A stretch of DNA of 64,000 bases from Prionace glauca (GCA_037974335.1 CM075761.1:12079543-12143542), one strand, 5' to 3'; counted from the first letter of the stretch, positions 22,565 to 34,563 are shown. Notes: generated from the sequence alone by a model not told the origin. A program made the numbers and translations.

Positions 22565-23171
22565 TGAACGGAATCCCTTATTAATAGAAGAGGGAAAATC
22601 CCTCCTGACACACTAATCGGATCCATGGAGACACATCAATTACAGTCACTTAACAAACAGTTTCAATTAACCCCGTTCAATCCAACAATTTTTCCCCCCA
22701 AAATAGAAAATTTACAACCGCGATGGGGCGTTGAGCACCAGAGAAATGTGGAAAAGTGGAAATAATGGAAGGTCAGACACGGCAGTGCAGAAGGAGGCCA
22801 TAGAACCCAACGAGCCTGCACTGACTCTTCGACAGAGCATCTTACCCACATTGGAATGATGTGCATACACGTTTCTTTTTCAGATCAATGTTAATACTGA
22901 AATGTGCAGGCGTGAAAGGGCCTCTCAATGCACAAATATTGTTCGTTTTGATATAATTTACTTCAAACTTTCACATAAATCTGTTTGTTTTGTACCAGAA
23001 TATGCCCCGAAATATTATTGGAAGGATAACATAATTCATTCAACTTTTTGCCATTCATCTCCTCCAATAAATTTGTGAGGCAATTGATTAAGCGTTGAAA
23101 TAATTCACTAAGTTTTTTTGCAGGCTTCAGAGCACTTGAAACAGAATGCTGAGTCACGGGAGATTTCACTG
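22565..23171. other. Upstream flank of the receptor gene
   Basis: A decayed repeat tail is visible at about 22780-22850 on the minus strand (GGCAGTGCAGAAGGAGGCCA). The remainder is AT-rich and unassigned. No convincing TATA or CpG promoter was identified. Confidence 0.4.
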
Positions 23172-23462
23172 GAGCAGCACAATGGTTTGCACTGCTATCT
23201 GAGAGCACCAGGGACCCGGTTCGATTCCCAGCTTGATTCACGGTATGGAGTCTGCACATTCTCCCCGTGTCTGCGTGGGTTTCCTCCGGCTGTTTCGGTT
23301 TCCTCCCACAGTCTGAAAGATATGTTGGTTAGGTGCATTGGCCTTGCTGAATTCTCCCTCAGTGTACCCATACAGACGTGTGTGGCGAATAAAGGATTTT
23401 TACAGTCACTTCATTGTATTGTTAATGTAAGCTGACTTGTAACACTAATAAATAACCTTCAA
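23172..23462 (+). mobile_element. HE1-type tRNA-derived SINE, near full length
   Basis: Box B is exact (GGTTCGATTCC at about 23218). The body TCTCCCCGTGTCTGCGTGGG and GTTTCCTCCCACAGTC follow, and the tail reads CACTTCATTGTATTGTTAAT, then ACACTAATAAATAA. Confidence 0.92.
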
Positions 23463-23567
23463 CGTATGTCTTGCTACTCATTGACTCCATCCAAACCAAC
23501 GCTATGTTGCAATACCCTCAACACAAGTTAGGGAAGTGTTATTCATATTATTGCTAGACGATAAATC

Positions 23568-23892
23568 CCGAAACACATCTCATGTTCTGGGACCTGGGTT
23601 CGAATCCCACCACAGCAGATGGTCGAATTTGAATTGAATGAAAAAAAAAAGGAATTACGAATCTCCTAATGATCATGAAACCCATTGTCGATTATATTAA
23701 GAAACATCTGTTCCCTTTTGGAAAGGAAATCTGCCATCCTTACCTGGTCTGGCCTACATGTGTCTCCTGAACCGCAGCAATGTGGTTACCTCTCAATTAT
23801 CCTCCGAAATGTCCTAGCAAGTCACTCAGTTGAAGGGATGGGCAATAAATGTTGGCCCAGCCAGAGACTGCCATGACCCATGAATGAATAAA
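23568..23892 (+). mobile_element. Second tRNA-derived SINE family, 5'-truncated
   Basis: It contains a box-B-like GGTTCGAATCCCACCAC and a body with GAAATCTGCCATCCTTACCT. The end is GGGCAATAAATGTTGGCCCA, then ATGAATGAATAAAA. It is homologous to 62586-62942, where the head is more complete. Confidence 0.88.
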
Positions 23893-24035
23893 ACTGATCT
23901 CTATTTGTTCCACCAATGCGAAGTTGATGAAAGGTGCAACCATGACAATGGAAACCAAAAGTGGAAACACAAGTGCGAATATTTCATATGAAAATGTCAC
24001 TCAGCACAGTTCTCTGCTGAATTGCCAATCTGGAA

Positions 24036-25742
24036 GAGCACAGAGCACAGAGCACAGAGAACACAACAGCACAAACAGGCCCTTCAGCCCACGAGTTGCG
24101 CTGATCACATCAACACCTACCAACCTACAGACCTATCTATAACCCCCAATCCCATTAAACCCCATATACTCATCCAGAAGTCTTTTAAAAGACCCCAGCG
24201 AGTTCGCCTCCACAACCACTGACGGCAGCCGATTCCATTCACTCACCACCCTCTGAGTGAAAAACTTACCCCTAACATCACTTCTGAACTTCCCTCCCTA
24301 TACCTTAAATCTGTGTCCTCTCGTAGCAACCATTTCAACCCGGGGAAATAGCCTCTGAGAGTCCTCCCTATCTATTCCTCTCAACAGTTTGTAAACTTCT
24401 ATCAGGTCGCCTCTCAACCTTCGTCTCTCCAGGGAAAAGAGTCCCAGCTTCCTCAACCTAACTTCATAAGGCATGCCTCCCAGTCCAGGCAACATCCTTG
24501 TAAATCTCCTCTGTATCCTCTCAATAGCTTCTACATCTTTCCTATTGTGAGGCGAGCAGAGCTGCGCACAATACTGTAAATGAGGCCTGACAAGGATCTT
24601 ATAAAGTTGCAGCATTACCTCCCGACTCCTAAACTCTGTCCCTCGATTAATGAAGGCCAGTACACCATAGGCCTTCTTGACCACCTCCTCCACCTGCGAG
24701 GCCGATTTAAGAGTCCTGTGGACCCGGACCCCTAGATCCTTCTGCTCTTCAACACTTCTCAGACTTCTGCCCTTGATAGTGTACTCGTTCATCCCGTTGG
24801 TTCTGCCAAAATGGACGACTACGCATTTATCCGCGTTGAAGTCCATCTGCCACTTCTCCACCCAGTCCTGCATCCTATCTATGTCCTGCTGCAACTTTTG
24901 CCATCCTTCCAGACCATCCACAACACCACCGACCTTAGTGTCATCAGCGAACTTACTTACCCATCCCTCCACTTCCTCATCCAGGTCATTTATGAAAATG
25001 AAAATCAACCAGGTTCCAGAACAGATCCTTGAGGCACTCCGCTGGTGACTGACCTCCATTCAGAAAAAGCCCCATCCACAACCACTCTGCCTTCTGCAGG
25101 CAAGCCAGTTCTGGAACCACAAGGCCAAAGGCCCTTGGATCCTATGCCCTCTCACCTTCTCAAGAAGTCTTGCATGGGGGACCTTATGAAACGCCTTGCT
25201 GAAGTCCATGTACACTACGTCCACGGCACTTCCTTCGTCAATGTGTTCAGTCACATTATTGAAGAACTCAACTAGGCTCGTAAGGCACGACCTGCCCTTG
25301 ACAAATCCATGCTGACTATTCCTGATCATGTCAAACCTCTCCAAATGTTCGTAAATCTTGTCCCTCAGAAGCCTCTCCATCACCTTACCAACCACTGAGG
25401 TCAGACTCACCGGTCGGTAATTTCCCGCGCTATCTCTGTTCCCTTTCTTGAAAATAGGAACTACATCCGCAATCCTACGGAACCTCTCCCGTCTCCATTG
25501 ACGACGCAAAGATCATCGCCAGGGGCTCTGCAATCTCTTCCCTCGCCTCCCACAGTATCCTGGGGTACATCCCATCTGGTCCAGGCGACTTATCTACCTT
25601 GATAGAATTCAAAAGTTCCAACACATCCTCCTCCTTAATATTCACGTATTCAATCTTTTCCATCTGCTGCAAATCCATAACAAAATCTCCCGGATCAGCT
25701 TCCACTGTGAATACTGAGGCGATGTACTCGTTAAGCACTTCT
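24036..25742 (-). mobile_element. CR1 LINE, type II, 5'-truncated
   Basis: This copy covers all of the RT and C-terminus. It spans DKSPGPDGMYPRILWEARE (25475-25819 frame), NYRPVSLTSVVGKVMERLL (25060-25509), then FADDTKVGGVVDGL to the 3' end (24298-25059), so at least two frameshifts separate the pieces. The tail is altered (repeated AGAGCACAG at 24036) and CR1 sequence ends at about 25742 near LNEYIASVFT. Confidence 0.92.
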
Positions 25743-25743
25743 A

Positions 25744-25905
25744 ACATAGAACAGTCCAGCACAGTACAGGCCCTTCGGCCCTCAAAATTGATCCAAGCGT
25801 TGTTGAATCCCAAGATCAAGCTATCCCCTTCCTACCATTCTGGCGTGCTCCATGTGCTTCTCCATAGAACGTAGACGAGATCATGGTCATTCTATCCATA
25901 AAATA
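25744..25905 (-). mobile_element. Old CR1-like LINE 3' fragment
   Basis: The tail signature CATAGAACAGTCCAGCACAG and CAGGCCCTTCGGCCCTC precede UTR-like sequence unlike types I-IV. Confidence 0.6.
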
Positions 25906-26035
25906 CCTTCAGTGCTGAAGGAGGCCATGCAAAACTGCACAGACCACAAAACCACCATCCCTATGCTGGTACCCATATTTACCCTTGCTAATGCCCTCTG
26001 GCACTGAGGGGAAATTTAGCTCGGCAAATCCGCCC

Positions 26036-26248
26036 AACCTGCCCTTGGATACGTTCGACCAGTTTGCTGACTCCAGTGTTTTACCCCAATGTCCTTATTT
26101 ACAAGATGGGCAAAGGACAAACACAAGTAAAGGTTCAACAAGTTTATTAATAATAACACTACTAACCCTTACGTTACCCACATAAAACAAGAGGATACCC
26201 CAAAATCAGATATACTACCCACAAAGATGGTTTGGTTAAAACTGAACA
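26036..26248 (-). mobile_element. LTR fossil, right part (Gypsy-like)
   Basis: The DNA from CTTGGATACGTTCGACCAG through AAAGGTTCAACAAG matches the LTR end at 34366-34470. It is interrupted by a CR1 at 26249 and seems to resume at 27458. No coding part is attached. Confidence 0.6.
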
Positions 26249-27457
26249 TAGAACATAGAAATTAGAACATAGAACATGCCCTTCGGCCCACAATGTTGCG
26301 CCGACCAGTTACAAAAACAATGACCCACTAACCTAAACCAATCCCTTTTTGTCCATAAACCTATCCACGGATCTCTTAAATGCCCCCAAACTAGGCGCAT
26401 TTACAACTGCAGCAGGCAGGGCATTCCAGTCCCTCACCACCCTCTGGGTAAAGAACCTACCCCTGACATCCGTCCTATAATTACCACCCCTTAATTTAAA
26501 GCCATGCCCCCTCGTGCTAGATTTCTCCATCAGAGGAAAAAGGCTATTACTATCCATCCTATCTAAACCTCTAATCATCTTATATGTTTCAATAAGATCT
26601 CCACTTAGCCTCCTTCTTTCCAACGAAAACAACCACAAATCCCTCAGCCTCTCCTCATAGGATCTCCCCTCCATACCAGGCAACATCCTGGTAAACCTCC
26701 TCTGCACCTTCTCCAAAGCCTCCACATCCTTCCTGTAATGTGGGGACCAGAAATGCACACAGTACTCCAAGTGTGGCCGCACCAGAGTTGTGTACAGTTG
26801 CAACATGACGCTGCGACTCCTAAATTCAATCCCCCTACCAATAAACGCCAAGACACCGTATGCCTTCTTAACAACCTTATCTACTTGACTCCCAACTTTC
26901 AGGGATCTATGTACACATACACCTAGATCCCTCTGCTCCTCCACACTATTCAAAGTCCTCCCGTTAGCCCTATACTCAACACATCTGTTATTCCTACCAA
27001 AGTGAATTACCTCACACTTCACCGCATTAAACTCCATCCGCCACCTCTCGGCCCAGCTCTGCAACCTGTCTAAGTCTTCCTGCAAACTATGACACCCTTC
27101 ATCACTATCTACCACACCTCCGACTTTGGTGTCATCAGCAAATTTACTAATCCACCCAACTATACCCTCATCCAGATCATTAATAAAAATTACAAACAGC
27201 AGTGCCACCAAAACAGCTCCCTGAGGCACACCACTCGTAACCGAACTCCATGATGAATATTTACCATCAACCACCACCCTCTGCCTCCTATCCGCTAGCC
27301 AATTCCTGATCCAATTCCCTAGATCACCCCCAATCCCATACATCTGCATTTTCTGCAGAAGCCTACCATGGTGAACCTTATCAAACGCCTTACTAAAATC
27401 CATATACACCACGTCCACTGCCTTACCCCCATCCACCTCTTTGGTCACTTTCTCAAT
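26249..27457 (-). mobile_element. CR1 LINE, type I, 5'-truncated, inserted in an LTR fossil
   Basis: The tail (AACATAGAACATAGAA) begins at about 26249. ORF2 is open from the truncation to its stop as a 371-residue frame (26333-27448), and the surrounding sequence on both sides looks like one LTR. Confidence 0.93.
26333..27448 (-). pseudogene. CR1 ORF2, C-terminal 371 residues (open)
   Basis: The frame begins in the RT just before the YMDFSKAFDKVHHGRLL block. It retains [20 protein letters not shown] (changed from GSVLGPLL), FADDTKVGGVVD, HLEYCVHFWSPHYRKDVEAL, SLERRRLSGDLIETYK and the terminal FKRSVDRFMDKKGLV. The reading frame has no stop or frameshift over its whole length, so the insertion is fairly young. 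However, substitutions in the conserved GSVLGP block and absence of the N-terminal RT motifs and endonuclease make it inactive. It would be a fragment of the retrotransposition RT. Confidence 0.9.
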
Positions 27458-27895
27458 TCTCTGAGTCCCTCTGGTCTGTCTTCACGAAGGTGAGTCTCGA
27501 TGGCAGCTTTTTCCTTCCTTCCTTCTCTGGTCAGTCTTCCGAATGGTCAAGGGTCGCCTCCTTCACCGAGTCTTCGCTCCTGGTGTTCCTTTATCCCCCT
27601 GCCTGCTAGCCTTTCCAGAAACCTCTCTGGCTTCCGGCCAATTAGGTCGCAGGAGAGGGGTTCCAAGACCCAGTGGGTTTCTTGATGTCTGCCTGACAGG
27701 ACACCAGGGTCCACCCCAGGTGTCCATCTCCATGCTGTTGCTTACATGTAACCTGTTGTTATCAGGTTAAACCAATTACAGGAACTCTTGGTGACAGAAA
27801 GTCTGTCCTGATCTGAACTTCTACCAATAGGCCGGTGCATTTCAATGGGGTGCAATGATCTCCTGCTAAGTATCAGTAGAGTGCAGGGGAGATTG
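27458..27895 (-). mobile_element. LTR fossil, left part (probable)
   Basis: Non-CR1 sequence that continues the LTR after the CR1 insertion. No second copy in the window confirms its extent. On the minus strand a TGCACTCTACTG start near 27885 could be the LTR edge. Confidence 0.4.
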
Positions 27896-28677
27896 ATACA
27901 AAGAACAACACAGCACGGGAAACAGGCCCTTCGGCCCAACGAGCCCACGCCGCCATCCCATTGTCTCAGTGACCTATTCATGATTTTAGTCTACGCCTAA
28001 TGTGCGAGGATCAGGGAGATCCAATATAGGGACAATTTGTTACCCAATCAATCAGCCTAAAAGCACATCTTTGGGATGTGGGAGGAAACCGGAGCACCCG
28101 GAGGAAACCCACGCAACCATGGGGAGAACGCGCAAACTCCCACAGACACAGGCCCAAATCCATGTGTCCGCACAGCAACAGAGATAGTCTCTGAGCTGTC
28201 ATGTTGCCCCTCAGATGGTCCAGTTTAAGCACACTAACGACATGAAGCAGTAGGCAACTCCCGAAGCAACATCCAAGAGCAGCCCACTACAACCTGCCGC
28301 ATGCATGCCCCTTGCTGGTCAACAAGGTGGACTTAAATGCCTGTGGAGACAAAAAATTCATTATTAAACAGGCAAAGACTGTAACATCCCTGAGGCAAAA
28401 ACTGAATCCCCAGCCTACAATGTTTAGTAAGGCCTGCTATATCCCCCTATATGTAGACCACTCATGTGGCTGTCTAAGTGACTCTTAAACAACCCTAGCG
28501 TGGCTGGTTCCACCACTTTACTCGGCAGTGCATTCCACATCCCCACTACCCTTTGCGTGAAAAACTGCCCTCTAATATTTGTCTTATACCTAGCCCCCCT
28601 CACCCTAAGCCCGTGACCCCTCGTTCTATCCATTTCTAATAGCGGAAAAAGCTTATCACCATTTACTCTGTCTATCA
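27896..28677 (-). mobile_element. CR1 LINE, type III, outer element (3' portion)
   Basis: The tail (ACAAAGAACAACACAGCACG) is followed by the 3' UTR including the SINE-like block at 28070-28160, then the ORF2 end (SGLHIGGYSRPY). It is cut at TCTATC (28672-28677) by a plus-strand CR1 and resumes at 30344. Confidence 0.93.
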
Positions 28678-30343
28678 TTGTGCGGGATATTCTTGAGGGG
28701 TTGAAAATGTGCTGGATATTCTTGAGGGGTTGAAAATGTGCTGGATATTCTTGAGGGGTTGAAAATAGATAAGTCCCCTGGTCCGGATGGGATCTACCCT
28801 AGGATTCTCTGGGAGGCTCGAGAGGTGATTGCAGAGCCTTTGGCTCTGATCTTCAGGTCGTCATTGGTCTCTGGTGTAGTCTCGGAGGATTGGAGGATAG
28901 CGAATGTTGTCCCATTGTTTAAGAAGGGGAACAGAGACTTTGCCAGGAATTATAGACCGGTGAGTCTTACTTCTGTTGTGGGCAAGGTTTTAGAAAAAAT
29001 TATTAGGGATAGGATGTATAGTTATTTGGAGTGTAATGAATTGATTAGAAATAGTCAGCATGGTTTTGTAGCGGGTAGGTCGTGCCTTACTAACCTTATT
29101 GAGTTTTTTGATAAGGTGACCAAAGGTGGATGGGGGCAAGGCAGTTGATGTGGTATATATGGATTTTAGTAAGGCGTTCGATAAGGTTCATCATGGTAGG
29201 CTTCTGTAGAAAATGCAGATGTATGGGATTGTGGGTAATCTAGGAAATTGGATCAGAAATTGGCTATCAGATAGGAGACAGAGTGTGGTGGTTGATGATA
29301 AATTATCATCATGGAGTTTGGCTACGAGTGGTGTGCCTCAGGGATCTGTTTTGGGGCCACTGCTGTTTGTAATCTTTATTAATGATCTGGATGAGGGTAT
29401 AGTTGGGTGGATTAGTAAATTTGCTGATGACACCAAAGTCGGAGGTGTGGTAGATTGTGAGGAAGGGTGTCATAGTCTGCAGGGAGACTTAGATAAGTTG
29501 CAGAGCTGGGCCGAGAGGTGGCGGATGGAATTTAATGCGGAGACGTGTGAGGTTAATCACTTCGGTAGGAGCAACAGATGTGTCGAGTATAGGGCTAACG
29601 GGAAGACTTTGAATAGTGTGGATGAACAGAGGGATGTAGGTGTATGTGTACATAGATCCCTGAAAGTTCGGAATCAAGTAGATAAGGTTATTAAGAAGGC
29701 ATACGTTGTCTTGGCGTTTATTGGTAGGGGGATTGAATTTAAGAGTCGCAGCGTCATGTTGCAACTGTACACTACTCTGTTACGGCCGCACTTGGAGTAC
29801 TGTGTGCATTTCTGGTCCCCACATTACAGGAAGGATGTGGAGGCTTTGGAGAGGGTGCAGAGGAGGTTTACTAGGATGTTGCCTGGTATGGTGGGGAGGT
29901 CCTATGAGGAGAGACTGAGGGATTTGGGGTTGTTTTCGTTGGAAAGAAGGCGGCTAAGAGGGGATCCTATTGAAACATATAAGATGATTAGAGGTTTAGA
30001 TGGGGTGGACAGTGATAGCCTTTTTCCTCGGATGGAGAAAGCTAGCACGAGGGGGCATGGCTTTAACTAAAGGGGGGGGGGTAGCAAGGGGGGGGGGGGG
30101 TAGCTACCGGACGGATGTCAGGGGTAGGTTCTTTACCCAGCGGGTGGTGAGTGTTTGGAATGCCCTGCCTGCTGCAGTTGTAAATGCGCCTAGTTTGGGG
30201 GCGTTTAAGAGATCTGGAGATAGGTTTATGGACGAAAAGGGATTGGTATAGGCGAGTGGGTCATTGTTTTTGCAACTGGTCGGCGCAACATCGTGGGCCG
30301 AAGGGCCTGTTCTGCGCTGTAATGTTCTATGTTCTATGTTCTA
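28678..30343 (+). mobile_element. CR1 LINE, type I, nested in a type III element
   Basis: A 5'-truncated copy with most of the RT (28738-29148: KSPGPDGIYPRILWEAREV; 29213-30070: [31 protein letters not shown]), the C-terminus (30000-30251) and a GTTCTATG tail. The coding frame is broken about three times, once beside a G-rich duplicated patch at 30068-30105. The flanking type III element reads TCTATC on both sides, a 5-6 bp target duplication. Confidence 0.93.
28679..28765 (+). repeat. 29-bp triplication at a CR1 5' junction
   Basis: Three successive units of TGTG(C)GGATATTCTTGAGG...GAAAA occupy the first 87 bases of the inserted CR1. The sequence belongs to the ORF2 region DVLDILEGLK, so the triplication arose at the truncation point. 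Confidence 0.92.
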
Positions 30344-33338
30344 TCCCCTTCATAATCTTATAAACCTCTGTTAGGTTCCCCCTCAGCCGACGTCTCTCAA
30401 GGGAAAACAGCCCAAGTTCGTTCAATCTTTCCTCGTAAGACAGCCATTCCATACCAGGCAGCATCCTGGTAAATCTCCTCTGCACTCTCTCCAGGATCTC
30501 TACATCCTTCTGGTAGTACGGCGACCAGAACTGGACGCAGTACTCCAAGTGAGGCCTAACCAACGTTCTATACAACTGCAACATCAGACTCCTACTCTTA
30601 TATTCTATACCCCTTCCTATGAAGGCTAACATACCATACGCTTTCCTCATCACATTCTACACCTGCACCGACACCTTCAGGGACTTGTGCACTTGCACCC
30701 CCAGGTCTCTCTGCGTATCTATACTCCGGATAGAGATACCTTTTATCGTATAACTCCGCTCCACATTATTCCGGCCAAAGTGCATCACCTCGCATTTCTC
30801 CGGATTAAATTCCATTTGTCATCTACCTGCCCAATCTACCAGCCTGTCTATGTCCTGTTGCATTGCCAGGCACTGCTCCTCAGTACCCGCCAATCCAACC
30901 ATTTTAGTGTCATCAGTAAATTTGCTGATCACACCACCTACCCCCTCTTCCAAGTCATTAATATATACTACAAATAGAAGAGGTCCTAGTACCGAGCCCT
31001 GCGGCACACCACTGGTGACAGACCTCCAATTGGAAAAGGAGCCTTCCACTACTACCCGCTGTCTCCTCCTCCCAAGCCAGTTCTCCACCCATTTACATAC
31101 CTGGCCTTGTATCCCATGAGCCTTCACCTTTTCTATCAGCCTACCGTGAGGGACCTTGTCAAACGCCTTACTGAAATCCATATAGACGACATCAACGGCT
31201 TGTCCTTCGTCAACCGTTTTTGTCACCTCTTCAAAAAATTCCACTAGATTCGTAAGGCACGACCTCCCTGTAACGAAGCCATGCTGCGTATCCCTGATCA
31301 GATTGCAGCGCTCCAGATGTTCATACATCTTATCCTTGAGGATCCTCTCCATTAGCTTGTCTATAACTGAAGTCAAGCTCACCGGCCTATAATTCCCTGG
31401 GTTATCCCTCTGACCCTTTTTAAACAACGGTACTACATTTGCAATCCGCCAATCCTCTGGGACCTCACCTATGTCCAAAGAAGAGATAAAGATTTGCGTC
31501 AGAGGCCCATCAATTCCATCCCTCACCTCCTTTAGCAGCCTGGGATAGATTCCGTCAGGCCCCGGAGATTTATCCGTCTTTATACTGTCTAAAAGTCCCA
31601 ACACCTCTTCCCTCGTGATGACTATTTCCCTCAACGGATCCTCAAACTCCTCAAGCACAGCACCAGACATCAGACCCCTCTCCTGCGTGAATACCGATGC
31701 AAAGTATTCATTCAAGATCTCCCCCATTCCCCCAGACTCCAAGCATAGTTCCCCTCCTCTGTCCCTGAGAGGACCAATCATCCCTCTAATCATCCTTTTG
31801 TTTCTAACATGCCTTAGGATTTTTCTTAATCCTACCCGCCAAAGCCATTTCGTGGCCCCTTTTTGCCTTTCTGATGCCCCTTTTAAGTTCTCTCCTACAT
31901 TCTCTGTATTCTTCTAATGCTATCTCTGTCCTCAAATTCCTAGATATAATGTACGCCTCCTTCTTCCTCCTGACCAGGTCCTCAATATCCCTAGTTACCA
32001 CGGCTCTCTAATCCTACCCTTCCCATCCTTCCTCTTGACCTGCACATGTCTTTCCTGCAAAGATTTTAGTTTTCCCTTGAAAGACTCCCACATACCCAGC
32101 GTCGACCTCTACACTGCTATGATGGAATCCTTAACTAACAACGCCACTCCCCCACCTCTCAGCGACCCACCCCTATCACGCCTGAAACACTTATACCCAG
32201 GAACATTCAACTACCAGTCCTGCCCTTCCTTTAACCAAGTCTCTGTCACCGCCACCACTTCCAACATCCTTTTGAACATCTGTTCATCTGCGCCTTCAGT
32301 TCATCTGTTTTGCCAGTCACACTCCTAGCATTGAAACACATGCACCGAAGACCCTCAGAAACAATCCGATCCTTCTTCCTACCCTCCGGGCTTACCCTAT
32401 CCCCAATCCCAGTTCCGTCCACCTCCCCACCCCCCCCCTCCATATTAGTTTAAACCCTGCCGAAGCACTCCAGCTAACCTTCCAGCTAAGAAATGCATGC
32501 ACTTCCCAGTTAACCGTACCCCATCCCTCTTGTATATTTGCCCCTCTTTCATAAAGACTTCCCAGTGGTCTACGAATCTAAAACCCTCTGCCCTACACCA
32601 ATCCTTCAACCACGCATTTAGTTGGAGTATCTCATTATTTCTAGCCCTGTTAGCCCCAGGCACCGGCAGCAGCCCAGAGAACGCCACCCTGGAGGCCCTA
32701 CATTTCAGCCTAGCCCCCAACTCCCTGAACTGCCTACGTATGTCCCCCCTGCACTTTGTTCCTACATCCTTCTCTCCTTCGTGCACTATCACATCAGACT
32801 CAGTCCCTCCACCCTTCAAAATTCCCTCTACCCTTTCTGAAACATCCTGTACCCCTACTCCAGGGAGGCAGACTACCATCCTGGAGTCCCGCTTTTGCCC
32901 ACAGAACCGCCTGTCAATCCCTTTGACTTTCCCATTCCCCACCAGTATCTCACACCCTGCACTCTTCCCTTCCTCCGAGGTATTCTGATCTCCCTCCCTT
33001 GCCTTCTCTACTCCAGCTGTCACCCCACCCTTGATATTCCGGGGTATTTCCTCCAAGGCGGTCCTAGTGCCATGACTCCTTTTCTTTTCGCTCTTCCTAA
33101 CTGTAACCCATCCATCTCTCCTCCTAGGTCCTGGTATCTGCTCAGTGTTACTGTCCCTATCCATTATTTCCTCATTTTCCCTAACTAAAAACATATCCTC
33201 CAGCCTCAGTTCCAGCTGCCTCACCCGGGCCCTTAATCGCTGCACCTCTAGACATTTCCCGCATATGTGGGCTTTCGGGAGATGTGCTGTCTCCAGAAAT
33301 GTCCACATATGACAACGAACACAGTGAACACGTGTAAC
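30344..33338 (-). mobile_element. CR1 LINE, type III, outer element (ORF1 and ORF2)
   Basis: It resumes at CCCCTTCATAATCTTATAAA. On the minus strand it carries the ORF2 C-terminus and RT (30819-31793, 324 residues, with SPGPDGIYPRLL and YMDFSKAFDKVPHGRLI). Then come the linker (31804-32001), a much-deleted endonuclease (starts RCMCFNARSVTGKTDEL at 32443) and ORF1 (32445-33308). About one third or less of the endonuclease remains. The 5' edge is near 33338. Confidence 0.92.
32445..33308 (-). CDS. CR1 ORF1 protein with zinc-ribbon-like start and SGNH-esterase-like domain
   Basis: An open frame of 287 residues. Just upstream and at the start are paired cysteines (CVRC, then HICGKC) of a small zinc-binding motif, then a coiled segment (EVQRLRARVRQLELRLEDM). 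From about residue 130 there is the CR1 ORF1 esterase-like domain: GNGKVKGIDRR, VVCLPGVGVQDVSERV, VIVHEGEKDVG, FSGLLPVPGANRARN and WCRAEGFRFVDHW. In related CR1 ORF1 proteins the first block has a catalytic Ser (GDS/GNS), the second reads HVGTND, and the last block DGVHL. Here the Ser position is Gly and the Asn/Asp block is altered, so hydrolase activity is doubtful. The function in retroposition is not settled. The 5' start may be upstream, because the frame continues to about 33336. Confidence 0.85.
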   Translation of the reverse strand: MWTFLETAHLPKAHICGKCLEVQRLRARVRQLELRLEDMFLVRENEEIMDRDSNTEQIPGPRRRDGWVTVRKSEKKRSHGTRTALEEIPRNIKGGVTAGVEKAREGDQNTSEEGKSAGCEILVGNGKVKGIDRRFCGQKRDSRMVVCLPGVGVQDVSERVEGILKGGGTESDVIVHEGEKDVGTKCRGDIRRQFRELGARLKCRASRVAFSGLLPVPGANRARNNEILQLNAWLKDWCRAEGFRFVDHWEVFMKEGQIYKRDGVRLTGKCMHFLAGRLAGVLRQGLN

Positions 33339-33420
33339 CCTGATCTTATTGAATGGCGGGGCAGGCTCGAAGGGCCAGATGGCCTACTCCTGCTCCTATT
33401 TCTTATGTTCTTATGTTCTT
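33339..33420 (+). mobile_element. CR1 type IV 3' end fragment
   Basis: It reads TGATCTTATTGAATGGCGGG, GGCTCGAAGGGCCAGATGGC and CTCCTATTTCTTATGTTC, with the GTTCTTAT-type tail. Confidence 0.9.
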
Positions 33421-34471
33421 TTAAGGTGTCCTAGTTGTGATTTTAAATCTGCAATCTCACGCAGGCATTTGGAGTGGTCTGTTACACGGCCTGTATTTGC
33501 TTTTCCTGCTCGGTGTAAAACTTTTATTGCAGCCTGCAGGTCACTGCATTCATGTTTAAATACCTCTACCTGTTACAGCGCAACCTCTCTCTCACTGACA
33601 GAAGGCTGTGCCTTTTGGTCAGCTTTATCACACTGAGCCTGGAACTGGCTCCTGTGTATCGTATTGATTTGGTTCCTTTGCTCTCGTGTGTTTACCTCCG
33701 CTTCTAATTGTTGGTTGTGTGTGGTAACATTCATTAAGTCCTGTTTTAGTTGGGTTACCTGGGCCTTTGTGTCCCGTCTAACCCGGGTAATTTCTGCTTC
33801 TCCACCAAGGAGCTGTTCCAGATAACTGGCGATTGCAATCACTTTCCTGACCTTGTGAGCCCGTTTACCCACTTCCTTATGGGCACGACTCCAACAATTC
33901 TCTCCCTCGGATCCCAGGTCCGGTTTCGCGGCGTGACCCCACTGTGCCTATTTAGGCCACTTATGGTTCAGATATAAACGGAGAACTTCCTCCCATTCAG
34001 CGCGACTGGCCATAATTACCTCCCTTTAGGATTTGTCACTTGAGTATAGGTAAGGGATAGAGGTCGGGATCCGGTTTTCACTAAATTCCCTCCCACAGAT
34101 TTTACCCAAATTTCCTAGACTGTTCTAGTTCTAACTACACAGTTTGTCCACCTTGTGTCACAGACACCAGGTTTATGGCCCAGTTTACTGGTCGAATCTG
34201 TATTAGTCCTTCACTGACTCAGAATGGCCGTCACGTGGGGCGCCTGCCTCTTAATTCAGGCTCAGACGGAGTGCTGGAGAATACTGGGTTGAAGATTAAA
34301 CTTCGGAGCAATGTATCGCTTCTTATCGAAGCCCCACCTCGGGTGCCACTGTTATAATTTTAAAATCTCTCTTGGATACTTTCGACCAGTTTGCTGACTC
34401 CAATGTTTTACCCCAATGCCCTTATTTACAAGATGGACAAAGGACAAACACAAGTAAAGGTTCAACAAGAC
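33421..34471 (-). mobile_element. Gypsy-like LTR retrotransposon fossil: LTR end, primer-binding site, leader, start of gag
   Basis: On the minus strand the order is: LTR end (34366-34471), a primer-binding-site-like TGGCACCCGAGGTGGGGC just inside it, an untranslated leader, then a gag-like product starting MASRAEWEEVLR near 34011. The latter has a charged coiled segment (33573-33872). It is cut at both ends by CR1 elements and looks broken, with a few interruptions in the gag part. It is older than the CR1 copies that truncate it. A similar LTR is at 26036-27895. The family call rests on the layout only. Confidence 0.6.
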
Positions 34472-34563
34472 ATAGAACATAGAACATAGAACATTACAGC
34501 GCAGAACAGGCCCTTCGGCCCACGATGTTGCGCCGACCAGTTACAAAACAATGACCCACTAGC

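Noticed and set aside
23797-24000. Minus-strand frame with a hydrophobic stretch
   Set aside because: Its second half is the end of a SINE and there is no splice support, so the hydrophobic run is likely chance.
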